A stretch of DNA of 64,000 bases from Firm-08 sp045546995 (GTDB lineage Bacteria; Bacillota; Clostridia; Oscillospirales; QAKW01): the NCBI GenBank assembly GCA_045546995.1, contig JAZQDW010000056.1, positions 1-64,000 on the forward strand. Reading direction: 5' to 3'. Shown here one piece after another: positions 25,901-35,600 of this stretch. A program made the position numbers and the translations under genes. How positions within the stretch are numbered: position 1 is the stretch's first letter; each line of letters opens with the position of its first letter. The notes under the pieces are model-generated. The model saw only the letters and a list, made by a program, of their open reading frames with translations. It searched no databases and was not told where the DNA came from.

Positions 25901-25927
25901 CCGGTTGTCGCTTTGCGCACAGAATAA
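22913..25927 (+). CDS. ABC transporter, ATPase fused to FtsX-like permease
   Basis: 1004 residues. The N-terminal ATPase (about 1-225) has Walker A GPSGCGKTT, signature MSGGQMQR and Walker B IILADEPTGALD, of the LolD/MacB subgroup. One membrane helix follows at about 255-280, then a very long extracellular domain (about 285-870) rich in charged and Gln/Met residues. The last part holds three helices with FtsX features (LISVQERTKEIGILRAIGASKKNV and the C-terminal GIIPSRSAAKKDPVVALR). This mechanotransmission type does not pump small ions; it may act on lipoproteins, peptides or antibiotics. Single-gene transcript. Confidence 0.88.
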   Translation: MLSLKNITKDYQAGTTVVQALKGVSLDFRKSEFVSILGPSGCGKTTMLNIIGGLDQYTQGDLVINGRSTKDFRDRDWDGYRNHSVGFVFQSYNLIPHQSVLQNVELALSLSGVSKSERRKRAKAALERVGLGDQLKKKPSEMSGGQMQRVAIARAIVNDPDIILADEPTGALDSETSIQVMEILKEISADRLVIMVTHNPDLAEKYSTRIVRMLDGEITDDSAPLTEEELQTDVAEMPDKKKRRREKKPSMSFATSFGLSLKNLFTKKGRTILTSFAGSIGIIGIALIFAVSNGMTAYINMVQEDTLTSYPLTIEATTVDISTLMKTFMGVAEETENGHENDKVYSQSVMVDMITALNNQEDKENDLRSFKSYIESQLANENSTSGLKEALNGVQYTYDFDLQVYTKDENGDVVFSDTEELLSKALAENLGLDTAAMMNAGETMGFSMDSSAMGGMMGSPKLWNEMLTGKDGSMISPVLENQYDVVYGSWPNSKEEIVLVLNERNELDDLTLYALGLETKAEIDAVFDAVKNKEEYETKQRTWSYKEICDLEFRVVLNSDCFTLDEKTGLYQDLRDTDSGLRYLYDNAMKLKVSGVIRPSEDASSHMLTGSIAYTKALTDHLVEEGKKKDSISAQLEKKDKDIFSGLPFKSTTGSLSDTEKEKEFRKYIEDLTQAEKADTYVKIMSIPAQEQVDAAVQQAKDSMDREQMEEQMAQAMGQQVGMNTEEIRKYISEMSDEDLNKLIEQMVTERIKAEMAAQVQAQMASLPDVQLATALELAMADYTVQQCAQYYDEVLEFSESTYEENMRQLGYVDLDEPSTINLYAASFEDKDVIEDVIASYNDSVPELSQIHYTDYVGIMMSSITTIINAISYVLISFVAISLIVSSIMIGVITLISVQERTKEIGILRAIGASKKNVSGMFNAETMIIGLASGLLGVLITYLLCIPINAIIQHLTGIPNLSAQLPIEIAAVLVVISVLLTLLAGIIPSRSAAKKDPVVALRTE

Positions 25928-25967
25928 AAAATGACCTATGAAGCTTTGCTTCATAGGTCATTTTTTA
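25927..25967. terminator. Bidirectional terminator
   Basis: Perfect 18-bp stem with loop TTT between the convergent ABC transporter and amidase genes; T runs on both strands. Confidence 0.85.
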
Positions 25968-27689
25968 GTATCGCAGATAATAATCCAAAATGCCATCGGC
26001 GATGGCGCGTGCCAGCAATGATTTGTGGCTGTAGATCCAGTTGGCATAGCGGCTGTAGTCGTGATATTCGACCTCGATCAAAACGTTTGCCATTTTTGGG
26101 AACAGGATCTCTGTGTACGGCCCTGCTGCATAACTGTTATTTTTGATTCCGTTATCTTTGGTCGGTGTCAATGCGGAAATATAGCTGCTTGTCATTTTGG
26201 CCAGTTGCTCGCTGCCGGGATTGTTGGAATGATACACGATCGACCCCTGCCAATAACCATTATTTTGGGTGCCGCAGGCATTGGAATGAATTGCAACGTA
26301 AATATCGGCCTCCAATCGCTTGGCTTCAAAGGCACGGTCGACCAATTGCGTGTTTGTGTTGGCGGTATAAACCTGAAAACCCATTTCTTTTAACATGGGC
26401 GTTAGACGTGATGCAATGGCTTGCATCTGCGCTCCTTCATTGGTGTCGACACCGGTATAGGGGTTGTGCATTTGGCGGGAAGGGCTGAGATAGATCAGGG
26501 GTGGGGCAGTGATCAGATCGTTCAGTACGTACAATTTACTGTAGGCATTGTTCTTTTTGCCCTCATCTTGTCCCTCGTATGCCTTAACTGCGGTGCGATA
26601 AGCATCTTTTAATCGAGTGCGAAACACCTGGGGAACCGTGTCGATTTTTTGGATCAGCTTCCACGCTTTGGTGATCTGTCCGTACAGTATTTTGTCAATG
26701 TCAAAATCCATTCTGCGTGCGATCATTGCCATCATTTCTTCCCGAGTGATGCGGTGGGAAGGGTTGAGGTAGAGTTTGTTTCCGCGGGCGGAGCCATTGT
26801 AAAACTTGAAATAATTTACGGCAAGTGCCATATAAGGGCGTGCCCACGAGGCGATCGTTTTTTGATCGGCAAAGGAACTCAATTTCTTTTCGTAGGTACT
26901 TTTGTTTTTTTGATACAATGATGTGGCGGAGCTCTGATTTCCGGTTTTTAACAAAAGGAGATTTACCATGATGACGGCTACTTCCTGACGGGAAACGTGC
27001 TTATCTCCGCGAAAATAATATTTTCCGTTCTCTTTGTGGCCGCTTATGATGCCCAGAGTTGCCAGCGCATAGGCCGCCGGACGGGCCCATTGGATCGGCG
27101 TATCTTCAAATTTGACGGAATCAGTCGAAAATTTGGCGCAATCAAGTCCTAAAAACCTGGCCGAAACGGTAGCAATCTCGTTGCGCGTCATAAAGGCGCG
27201 TGGGGTTGCATTACCGAATTGGTCGCCCAATATGATCCCCATACCTTCCTCGTTGCAATAATTGAGATAGGGTAACGACCAGACGGAAATATCGATCTCG
27301 TCCTTGTAGTCTGTTGGAGTGCGTGGGGAGATTAATTGCAGGGTATATTGTTGGGTATCATTGATTGTAACGTATAAATAGGTATATTTTTGTGTGAGAT
27401 TTACACTTACTTTTTGACTATCATTGAGTGAGACGGGCTGTTGCTTGCAAGGGGCGGCATAAATTCTGGCGCGTTTGCCGAATTGTTGCGTGATTTTTAA
27501 TACGGCTGTGCTTGTGTTTTCCGGATAGGTAATCTTTAGGGTGTTGTTAGCCCTATCTACGGTAGTTTTGGCTCCCTCTGCCGTTACCGTAAAAGGAAAG
27601 ACGGAGACGGCGAAAGAACTGAAACTACATGTGGAAAGCAACAAGCACAACAGCATAAGCAGAGTGATTGTACGTCGTGACTGTTTCAA
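25965..27689 (-). CDS. Surface N-acetylmuramoyl-L-alanine amidase with SLH-type repeats
   Basis: 574 residues. A signal peptide (1-28) leads into a beta domain, then SLH-like repeats at about 135-340 (ATPRAFMTRNEIATVSARFLGLD, HVSRQEVAVIMVNLL, RITREEMMAMIARRM). The C-terminal amidase_3 domain (about 395-574) has a Glu zinc ligand in NEGAQMQ, a His ligand in VAIHSNACG and the catalytic Glu in VLIEVEYHDY. The first motif reads SPSRQMHN instead of the usual PGHGG form. TTG 27689 is chosen: AAGGAG lies six bases upstream. It probably cuts peptidoglycan during growth or sporulation. It follows the AroC-like gene by 23 bases. Confidence 0.85.
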   Translation of the reverse strand: MKQSRRTITLLMLLCLLLSTCSFSSFAVSVFPFTVTAEGAKTTVDRANNTLKITYPENTSTAVLKITQQFGKRARIYAAPCKQQPVSLNDSQKVSVNLTQKYTYLYVTINDTQQYTLQLISPRTPTDYKDEIDISVWSLPYLNYCNEEGMGIILGDQFGNATPRAFMTRNEIATVSARFLGLDCAKFSTDSVKFEDTPIQWARPAAYALATLGIISGHKENGKYYFRGDKHVSRQEVAVIMVNLLLLKTGNQSSATSLYQKNKSTYEKKLSSFADQKTIASWARPYMALAVNYFKFYNGSARGNKLYLNPSHRITREEMMAMIARRMDFDIDKILYGQITKAWKLIQKIDTVPQVFRTRLKDAYRTAVKAYEGQDEGKKNNAYSKLYVLNDLITAPPLIYLSPSRQMHNPYTGVDTNEGAQMQAIASRLTPMLKEMGFQVYTANTNTQLVDRAFEAKRLEADIYVAIHSNACGTQNNGYWQGSIVYHSNNPGSEQLAKMTSSYISALTPTKDNGIKNNSYAAGPYTEILFPKMANVLIEVEYHDYSRYANWIYSHKSLLARAIADGILDYYLRY

Positions 27690-27712
27690 TTAAAACTCCT
27701 TCATATTATATA

Positions 27713-28741
27713 TTATTTGGACAAAACGTCGACAATGGTTACGGCGACCGCCGCGCGAACCAGCTTGCACATTTCTGTCATATCGCAGGTCTTGATGTTG
27801 GTAAAGGGTGGTAGGATTATATCCCGTTGCTCGCTTCGATGTACGGTGGATTGCTTTTGTCCGATGGCAGGGGAGGGAGCAAAGGTGACGCGGGTCAGCA
27901 AAGGCATGCCGTTGCTGATACCTCCTTGCACGCCGCCGCAATGGTTGGTCTTGGTGGAGATCTGCCCTTTCAATGTATCAACGAAGGGAACGTCGTTGTA
28001 AGTGGCACCACTCATCAATCCACTGCTTGTCCCGGCACCGAATTCAACGGCGGTCACACGGGGCAGGGAAAACAGCATGGATGCCACCTGTCCGTTCAAA
28101 CCTGCAAATACAGGATCGCCGAGTCCTGCGGGAAGCCCCAATACGGCACATTCGATCTGACCGCCGATGGTATCACCCGCATTTTCAATTTGGGCAATTT
28201 TCAGAGTCATCAACATCTCTTTGCGCTTGTCCAAAACGGGCAATGCTCCTTTGATGTTGCCAAACACCCGTTCCGGCTCGGCCACGTTTTCAAAGGATTC
28301 GTCTTGCACTTCGCCGATGCTGAAGATGTGCGAATACACACGGATCTGTTTGGTTTCCAGCAATTGCTCCGCCAGCGCTCCTGCAAACAGCAGGGGCGGG
28401 GCTGCCTGCTCGGCAAGATGTCCCTCGCCACGCAGCTCGGGATGAGAGGATGATTTTTTATATTCACCGATGTCGGCAAAACCGGGGCGCAACACCTGCG
28501 GAGTGATGGGCATATCGGTTTGCGGTGTCGAAACGGGCGGGAATATGGCAGTCAGAGGCGTGCCGGATGTTTTATCCTTGTGTACACCGCTTAATAATTT
28601 AAACGGACCAACGGTATCGCTGAGCGACTTAATGTCGATGGGCAGACCAACCGGCAGACCTTCGATTACAACGCCTACGCCGTTGCTTTGCGCATCGCCG
28701 AAAACGGAAAGGGTAAAATGCTTGCCGAAATGAGATGACAT
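27713..28741 (-). CDS. Chorismate-synthase-like protein lacking catalytic histidines
   Basis: 342 residues, shorter than the usual 360-390. It opens like AroC (SSHFGKHFTLSVFGD) and keeps the FMN-region TSSGLMSGATYND, TNHCGGVQGGISNGMP. However, the invariant GESHG reads GDAQS, and the invariant RPGHAD reads RPGFAD, so both catalytic histidines are gone. The segment that normally carries RRRPG and T-x-R-x-E-x-D is deleted: DIKSLSD runs straight into LLSGVHKDKTSGTPL. The C-terminal HDPC is also absent. The frame is intact, with no internal stop. It may be a repurposed paralogue or a decaying gene; whether it makes chorismate is doubtful. Confidence 0.8.
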   Translation of the reverse strand: MSSHFGKHFTLSVFGDAQSNGVGVVIEGLPVGLPIDIKSLSDTVGPFKLLSGVHKDKTSGTPLTAIFPPVSTPQTDMPITPQVLRPGFADIGEYKKSSSHPELRGEGHLAEQAAPPLLFAGALAEQLLETKQIRVYSHIFSIGEVQDESFENVAEPERVFGNIKGALPVLDKRKEMLMTLKIAQIENAGDTIGGQIECAVLGLPAGLGDPVFAGLNGQVASMLFSLPRVTAVEFGAGTSSGLMSGATYNDVPFVDTLKGQISTKTNHCGGVQGGISNGMPLLTRVTFAPSPAIGQKQSTVHRSEQRDIILPPFTNIKTCDMTEMCKLVRAAVAVTIVDVLSK

Positions 28742-28773
28742 ATTGTTTCCTCCAACTTAAAAATTACTTTACT

Positions 28774-28802
28774 ATTTTATAACTAATCTTATAAAATGTC
28801 AA
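28774..28802 (-). promoter_or_regulatory. Promoter for the AroC-like and amidase genes
   Basis: Minus-strand TTGACA (28802-28797), 17-base spacer, TAAAAT (28779-28774), upstream of TTGGAGG and the ATG at 28741. Confidence 0.7.
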
Positions 28803-28829
28803 ATCTCTTGATTTTTTTAAATTTTGGTA

Positions 28830-28858
28830 TTGACTTGTGTGGAAAGGCGTGATAGAAT
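28830..28858 (+). promoter_or_regulatory. Promoter for rpoB-rpoC
   Basis: TTGACT (28830-28835), 17-base spacer, TAGAAT (28853-28858). A leader of about 150 bases follows, with a weak hairpin (TGTGTTAG with CTGACACA) near 28940-28976. Confidence 0.65.
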
Positions 28859-29016
28859 ATTATACTGTATCATAATGGATTATAATGCCTTTGATATACC
28901 ATTTTTGGTTTTTTAAGGGAATTTGATTCATTAAAAAATGTGTTAGAAAATGCGTCGGAAAGGGGCTGACACACTCTTTTCGTCACGTTGTAAAAAGAAA
29001 TGGAGTGAGCGTTTTT

Positions 29017-32000
29017 ATGGTGAAAGAACAAGTCTTGGGCAAGACTACCAGAATGAGCTTTCAAAAGATCACAGAGGCACTCGAAATGCCGAACCTCATT
29101 GAGATCCAGAAAAAATCGTATCAATGGTTTTTGAAAGAGGGTCTGAAAGAGGTATTTCGTGATGTTTCTTCCATCACGGATTATTCGGGCAATTTGGTGC
29201 TGGACTTTCTGGATTACACCATGGACGAAGAACCGAAATATTCGGTCATCGAGTGCAAGGTCAGGGATGCCACTTATGCCGCCCCGATCAAGGCTAAGGT
29301 GCGGTTGACCAATAATGAAACCGGTGAATTGAAAGAGCAAGAGATCTTTATGGGTGATTTCCCCATCATGACCGACAGCGGTACCTTTATCATTAACGGC
29401 GCCGAGCGTGTTGTGGTTTCTCAGCTGGTTCGTTCTCCCGGCATCTATTACACCACTGAAATGGACAAGGCCGGTAATCCCATCTTCAAGACCACGGTGA
29501 TTCCCAACAGAGGCGCTTGGTTGGAATATGAGACTGATTCTTCCGGTGTTTTCTACGTTCGAATTGATAAAAACCGCAAACTGCCGGTAACCACTTTCCT
29601 GCGTGCCGTTGGCTTTGCTAAGGATCAGGAAATTTTGGATACCTTTGGCAGCGGTGAACTGATCACCAAAACTTTGGAGAAAGATACCGCTCACGACAGT
29701 GATGAGGGTTTGATCGAAGTTTACAAAAAGTTGCGTCCCGGCGAGCCGCCCACAGTGGAAAGCGCCGTGACCCACTTGAACAATCTGTTCTTTGATGAGA
29801 AGCGTTACGATCTGTCCAAGGTCGGCCGTTTCAAATATAATAAAAAGTTGGCTTTGGGTGCTCGTCTGATCGGCTGCACTCTGGCTGAAAACGCCATTGC
29901 CCCCATGACCGGCGAGATTATTGCCACCGAGGGCGAAAAGATCAACAAAACCACCGCTATGGCCATTGAGGAAAGCGGTATTTCCCGTATCGACGTTATG
30001 GTTGGCGACAGCCGTGTCAGCGTGTTCTCCAACGGTATGGTCGATATGAGCAAATTTGTCGGATTTGATCCCGCAGAGTGCGGCATTACCGAAAAGGTAC
30101 GTTTTTCCGTTCTGCAGGAAATCCTGGAAAGCTGTGACAGTGATGACGCTATCAAGGCTGCCGTCAGCGAGCGTATGGGTGAACTGGTTCCCAAGACCAT
30201 CATCTATGATGATATGTTCTCCTCCATCAACTATTTGATCTGCCTGTCTTATGGTATCGGTGTCAATGATGATATCGACCATTTGGGTAACCGTCGTATT
30301 CGCTGTGTCGGCGAACTGCTGCAAAATCAGTTCCGTATCGGCTTTGCCCGTATGGAGCGTACGATTAAAGAAAGAATGTCTCTGCAGGATCTGGACGTTG
30401 TAACTCCGCAGGCATTGATCAACGTTCGCCCCGTTGTTGCTGCAATCAAAGAATTCTTCGGTTCTTCTCCGTTGTCTCAGTTTATGGATCAGACCAACCC
30501 CTTGGCTGAACTGACCCATAAGAGAAGACTCTCTGCCCTCGGTCCCGGCGGTTTGTCCCGTGACCGTGCCGGTTTTGAGGTTCGTGACGTTCACTATACC
30601 CATTACGGCAGAATGTGCCCCATCGAGACCCCTGAAGGTCCCAACATCGGTTTGATTTCTTATCTTGCTTCCTTTGCCCGCATCAATGATTACGGCTTTA
30701 TTGAGGCGCCTTATCTGAAGATTGATAAGGAAACCGGTAAGGTCACCGATGTCATTGAGTATATGACCGCCGACGTGGAAGACAACTATATCGTTGCACA
30801 GGCCAATGAGGCACTGGATGATGAGGGTCGTTTCGTGTCCGAGCAGGTTACTGCCCGTCGCCGCGAAGAGATCATCGAGATCGAGCGTGAAAAGATCGAC
30901 TATATGGACGTTTCACCCAAGATGATGGTTTCCGTTGCTACGGCAATGATTCCCTTCTTGGAGAACGACGACGCCAACCGTGCTTTGATGGGTGCGAACA
31001 TGCAGCGTCAGGCTGTGCCGTTGCTCAAAACGCAGGCGCCTATCGTTGGTACCGGCATGGAATATAAGACTGCTCATGACAGCGGTGTTTGTGTTTTGGC
31101 CAAGCGTGACGGTATCGTTGAATATGTCAGCGCCGATAAGATCGTGCTCAATTACGGTAAGGGCGAGAAGGAAACCTATGAACTGGTTAAATTCCTGCGT
31201 TCCAACCAGGGCACCTGTATCAATCAGCGCCCCATCGTTGAGGTAGGGGAGAAGGTCAAGGCCAGCCAGATCATTGCTGACGGTCCTTCCACCTGCAATG
31301 GTGAGATCGCACTGGGTAAGAATGCCTTGATCGGTTTTATTACCTGGGAAGGTTACAACTACGAGGACGCCGTTCTGCTGAACGAGAATTTGGTGAAGGA
31401 CGACGTATATACCTCTATTCATATTGAAGAGTATGAAATCGAGGCCAGAAGCACCAAACTGGGTCCGGAAGAGATCACTCGTGATATTCCCAACGTGGGT
31501 GATGATGCTCTGAAGGATCTGGACGAGCGTGGTATTATCCGCATCGGCGCTGAGGTTCGCAGCGGCGACATTCTGGTCGGTCGTGTTACCCCCAAGGGCG
31601 AGACCGAACTGACCGCTGAGGAAAAATTGCTGCGCGCTATCTTTGGTGAAAAGGCCAGAGAAGTCCGTGATACCTCTTTGAAGGTGCCGCACGGCGAATA
31701 CGGTGTCATTGTTGACATCAAGGTATTCACCCAGGAGAATTCCGATGAGCTGTCTCCCGGTGTAAATAAAGTTGTACGAGTTTATATTGCTCAGAAGAGA
31801 AAGATTCAGGTAGGCGATAAGATGGCAGGTCGTCACGGTAACAAGGGTGTTATTTCCCGTGTTCTGCCGCAGGAGGATATGCCTTATTTGCCGGATGGCA
31901 CGCCGCTGGATATCGTTCTCAACCCCTTGGGCGTACCTTCTCGTATGAATATCGGTCAGGTGCTGGAGGTCCATCTGGGCTATGCCGCAAGAGCGCTTGG

Positions 32001-32676
32001 CTGGAAGATCATGACTCCGGTATTTGACGGTGCTTCCGAGGCTGACATTCGTCAGTGCCTGAAGAAGGCCGGTCTCCGAGAAGACGGTAAGAGCATTCTG
32101 TACGATGGTCGTACCGGTCTGCCTTTTGATAATCCTGTTACCATCGGTGTTATGTACTACCTCAAACTCCATCATCTGGTTGATGATAAGATCCATGCCC
32201 GTTCCACCGGTCCTTACTCACTAGTTACCCAGCAGCCTTTGGGCGGTAAAGCTCAATTCGGCGGACAGAGATTCGGTGAAATGGAAGTTTGGGCACTGGA
32301 AGCTTACGGTGCCGCCTACACTCTGCAGGAGATCCTGACCGTTAAATCTGACGACGTTGTGGGTCGTGTCAAAACCTACGAAGCGATCGTGAAGGGTCAA
32401 AACGTGCCCACCCCGGGTATTCCCGAATCCTTTAAGGTTTTGGTCAAGGAATTGCAGGCATTGGGTCTGGACTTCAAGGTCCTCTCCAAGGATCTGGAGG
32501 AGATCGATCTCAAAGAAACCTTTGCGGATGACGACGATCTCTACAGCGATCATTATAAGAAGGATATGGGCGGCGACGTTGCTGTTGATTCTGAAATTCA
32601 GGCCGGTTTCAGCCTGGAGGACGAGAATGGCGATCCTATTATGGACGAAGCCGCAGACGAGGATTTTGAAGACTAA
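29017..32676 (+). CDS. rpoB: RNA polymerase beta subunit
   Basis: 1219 residues. The beta subunit forms one side of the RNA polymerase active-site cleft. Conserved blocks are all present: the rifampicin region FFGSSPLSQFMDQTNPLAELTHKRRLSALGPGGL, the following GPNIGLISYLA, GDKMAGRHGNKGV, and the C-terminal clamp-linked MEVWALEAYGAAYTLQEILTVKSDD. ATG 29017 is preferred (GGAG 11 bases upstream); GTG 29005 is in frame. Unusually, the genes before it are not rplJ-rplL but a divergent AroC-like gene, and rpoB has its own promoter. Confidence 0.97.
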   Translation: MVKEQVLGKTTRMSFQKITEALEMPNLIEIQKKSYQWFLKEGLKEVFRDVSSITDYSGNLVLDFLDYTMDEEPKYSVIECKVRDATYAAPIKAKVRLTNNETGELKEQEIFMGDFPIMTDSGTFIINGAERVVVSQLVRSPGIYYTTEMDKAGNPIFKTTVIPNRGAWLEYETDSSGVFYVRIDKNRKLPVTTFLRAVGFAKDQEILDTFGSGELITKTLEKDTAHDSDEGLIEVYKKLRPGEPPTVESAVTHLNNLFFDEKRYDLSKVGRFKYNKKLALGARLIGCTLAENAIAPMTGEIIATEGEKINKTTAMAIEESGISRIDVMVGDSRVSVFSNGMVDMSKFVGFDPAECGITEKVRFSVLQEILESCDSDDAIKAAVSERMGELVPKTIIYDDMFSSINYLICLSYGIGVNDDIDHLGNRRIRCVGELLQNQFRIGFARMERTIKERMSLQDLDVVTPQALINVRPVVAAIKEFFGSSPLSQFMDQTNPLAELTHKRRLSALGPGGLSRDRAGFEVRDVHYTHYGRMCPIETPEGPNIGLISYLASFARINDYGFIEAPYLKIDKETGKVTDVIEYMTADVEDNYIVAQANEALDDEGRFVSEQVTARRREEIIEIEREKIDYMDVSPKMMVSVATAMIPFLENDDANRALMGANMQRQAVPLLKTQAPIVGTGMEYKTAHDSGVCVLAKRDGIVEYVSADKIVLNYGKGEKETYELVKFLRSNQGTCINQRPIVEVGEKVKASQIIADGPSTCNGEIALGKNALIGFITWEGYNYEDAVLLNENLVKDDVYTSIHIEEYEIEARSTKLGPEEITRDIPNVGDDALKDLDERGIIRIGAEVRSGDILVGRVTPKGETELTAEEKLLRAIFGEKAREVRDTSLKVPHGEYGVIVDIKVFTQENSDELSPGVNKVVRVYIAQKRKIQVGDKMAGRHGNKGVISRVLPQEDMPYLPDGTPLDIVLNPLGVPSRMNIGQVLEVHLGYAARALGWKIMTPVFDGASEADIRQCLKKAGLREDGKSILYDGRTGLPFDNPVTIGVMYYLKLHHLVDDKIHARSTGPYSLVTQQPLGGKAQFGGQRFGEMEVWALEAYGAAYTLQEILTVKSDDVVGRVKTYEAIVKGQNVPTPGIPESFKVLVKELQALGLDFKVLSKDLEEIDLKETFADDDDLYSDHYKKDMGGDVAVDSEIQAGFSLEDENGDPIMDEAADEDFED

Positions 32677-32697
32677 TTTTGAAAGGAGCCGGAACTA

Positions 32698-35600
32698 ATG
32701 GAATTTAATGCTTTTGAAGCAATAAAAATCGGCCTTGCCTCTCCCGATAAGATCAGAGAATGGTCTTACGGCGAGGTAAAGAAGCCCGAAACCATCAACT
32801 ACAGAACCTTAAAGCCTGAAAAAGAAGGCTTGTTCTGTGAAAAAATATTCGGACCTACCAAAGACTGGGAATGCCATTGCGGTAAGTATAAAAGAATCCG
32901 CTATAAGGGCAAGGTTTGCGACAAGTGCGGTGTAGAGGTTACCCGTGCAAAAGTTCGTAGAGAAAGAATGGGCCACATCGAGCTGGCAACACCCGTTTCT
33001 CATATCTGGTATTTCAAGGGAATCCCTGCCAGAATGGGCCTGATGCTGGACATGACCCCCAAGGATCTTGAAAAAGTTCTGTATTTCGATTCTTATATCA
33101 TTGTCGATCCCGGCGATACGCCTTTGATGAAAAAGCAGATCGTTACCGACCGTGAGTATATGGAACTGCAGGAAAGATACGAGGACGATTTCCGTGCCGG
33201 AATGGGCGCCGAGGCCATTAAGGAATTATTGGCCGAGATCGATCTGGAGGAGCTTGCCACCGAGCTGCGAGAAGAGTTTGAGACCGCCACCGGTCAAAAA
33301 CGCGCAAGACTGGCCAAGAGAATCGAGGTTGTTGAGGCGTTCCGTCAATCCGGGAACCGTCCCGAGTGGATGATTCTGGATGTCATTCCCGTAATTCCTC
33401 CGGATATTCGTCCTATGGTTCAGTTGGACGGCGGCAGATTTGCCACCTCCGACCTGAACGATCTGTACCGTCGTGTTATCAACCGCAACAACCGTCTGAA
33501 GAGACTGCTGGAGTTGGGTGCGCCCGACGTAATCGTACGTAATGAAAAGCGTATTCTGCAGCAGGCCGTCGATGCTTTGATTGATAATGGCCGCCGCGGA
33601 CGTCCCGTAACCGGTCAAAATAACCGTCCTTTGAAATCCCTTTCCGATATGCTGAAGGGCAAACAGGGCCGTTTTCGTCAGAACTTGCTGGGCAAGCGTG
33701 TCGACTACTCTGGTCGTTCGGTTATCGTTGTCGGTCCCGAACTGAAGATTTATCAGTGCGGTCTGCCCAAGGAAATGGCAATCGAGCTGTTCAAGCCCTT
33801 TGTTATGAAGAAATTGGTTGCTGACGGTCTGGCCACGAACATCAAATCCGCCAAGAAAATGGTGGAAAAACTGCGTACCGAGGTTTGGGATGCGCTGGAT
33901 GCTGTTATCAAGGAGCATCCTGTTATGCTCAACCGTGCGCCCACCTTGCATCGTCTCGGTATTCAGGCATTTGAACCCGTATTGGTCGAGGGTAGAGCAC
34001 TGAAACTGCATCCCTTGGTATGTACCGCCTTCAACGCCGACTTTGACGGTGACCAGATGGCTGTACACGTACCCTTGAGCGCTGAGGCGCAGGCGGAAGC
34101 CAGATTTTTGATGTTGTCTGCCAACAACCTGCTCAAACCCCAGGACGGCCGTCCCGTTGCGGTTCCTACGCAGGATATGGTACTCGGTTCTTACTACCTC
34201 ACTATTATTAAAGAGGATGAGCCCGGCGCGGGCAAAGCCTTTAAGGATGTTGACGAAGCCAAGCTTGCCTATGATGTCGGCGCCATCGGTCTGCACGCAC
34301 CCATCAAGGTTCGTATGACTAAAGAGGTGGATGGCGAGAAGAGAAGCGGTATCATCGAGACCACCATCGGTAAGCTGATCTTCAACCAGCCCATTCCGCA
34401 GGATCTGGGCTTTGTAGATCGTAGCAAACCCGAAAATGAGTTTGCTCTTGAGGTCGATTTCCTCGTCACCAAGGGTGGACTCAATAAGATCGTTGATCGT
34501 TGCATCCGTGTTCACGGTTCTACCGAGACCGCTGAGATTCTGGATGCCATCAAGGCTCAGGGTTATAAGTTCTCCACCCGTGGTGCCATCACCGTTTCCT
34601 GCGCGGATATGAGTGTTCCGCCCGAAAAGGAAGCTTTGATTGCCGAGGCAGAGGAGAAGGTTGCCAAGATTACCAGAGATTATCGCCGTGGTAAGATGAC
34701 CGACGAGGGTCGTTACAGAATGGTTATTGACACCTGGAACGACACCACCAAATTGGTTACCGATGCACTGCAGCAGAATCTTGATGAGTTCAACCCCATC
34801 TTTATGATGGCAAATTCCGGTGCTCGTGGTTCTATGAACCAGATCCGTCAGTTGGCCGGTATGCGTGGTCTGATGGCCAACACCTCCGGTAAAGCGATCG
34901 AAATTCCCATTCGTGCCAACTTCCGTGAAGGCTTGAACGTAATTGAATATTTCATTTCCTCCAGAGGTGCCCGTAAGGGTATGGCTGATACCGCTCTGAG
35001 AACTGCTGACTCGGGTTATTTGACCCGTCGTCTGGTTGACGTTTCTCAGGAGGTTATTATCCGCGAACAGGATTGTGGTAGCAAACAGGGTATTATGGTT
35101 TGTGACATCGTCGAGGGCGGCGGTATCATCGAAGGCATGAAGGACCGTCTGTTGGGCAGATACCTTGTCAATGACTTTGTTGATCCCGCTACCGGTGAGG
35201 TACTGGTATCCAACGAAAAAATGATGGATGAGGATGATGCGGCCAAGATCATTGCCACCGGCGTGACCGAGGTTGAGATTCGTTCCACCCTGACCTGTCA
35301 CCTGATGCACGGTGTTTGCGCCAAGTGTTACGGCGCCAATATGGCCAACGGTAAAGGCGTTAACGTTGGTGAGGCTGTCGGTATCATCGCTGCTCAGTCC
35401 ATTGGCGAACCCGGTACCCAGCTTACTATGCGTACCTTCCATACCGGTGGTGTTGCATCTGCCGAAGATATCACCCAGGGTCTTCCCAGAGTTGAAGAAC
35501 TCTTTGAGGGCCGCAAACCTAAAAAGACCGCGATTCTTGCCGAAGATGAGGGTATTTTGACCACAGAGGATGAGGGCAATATCAAACGTGCCACCATCCG

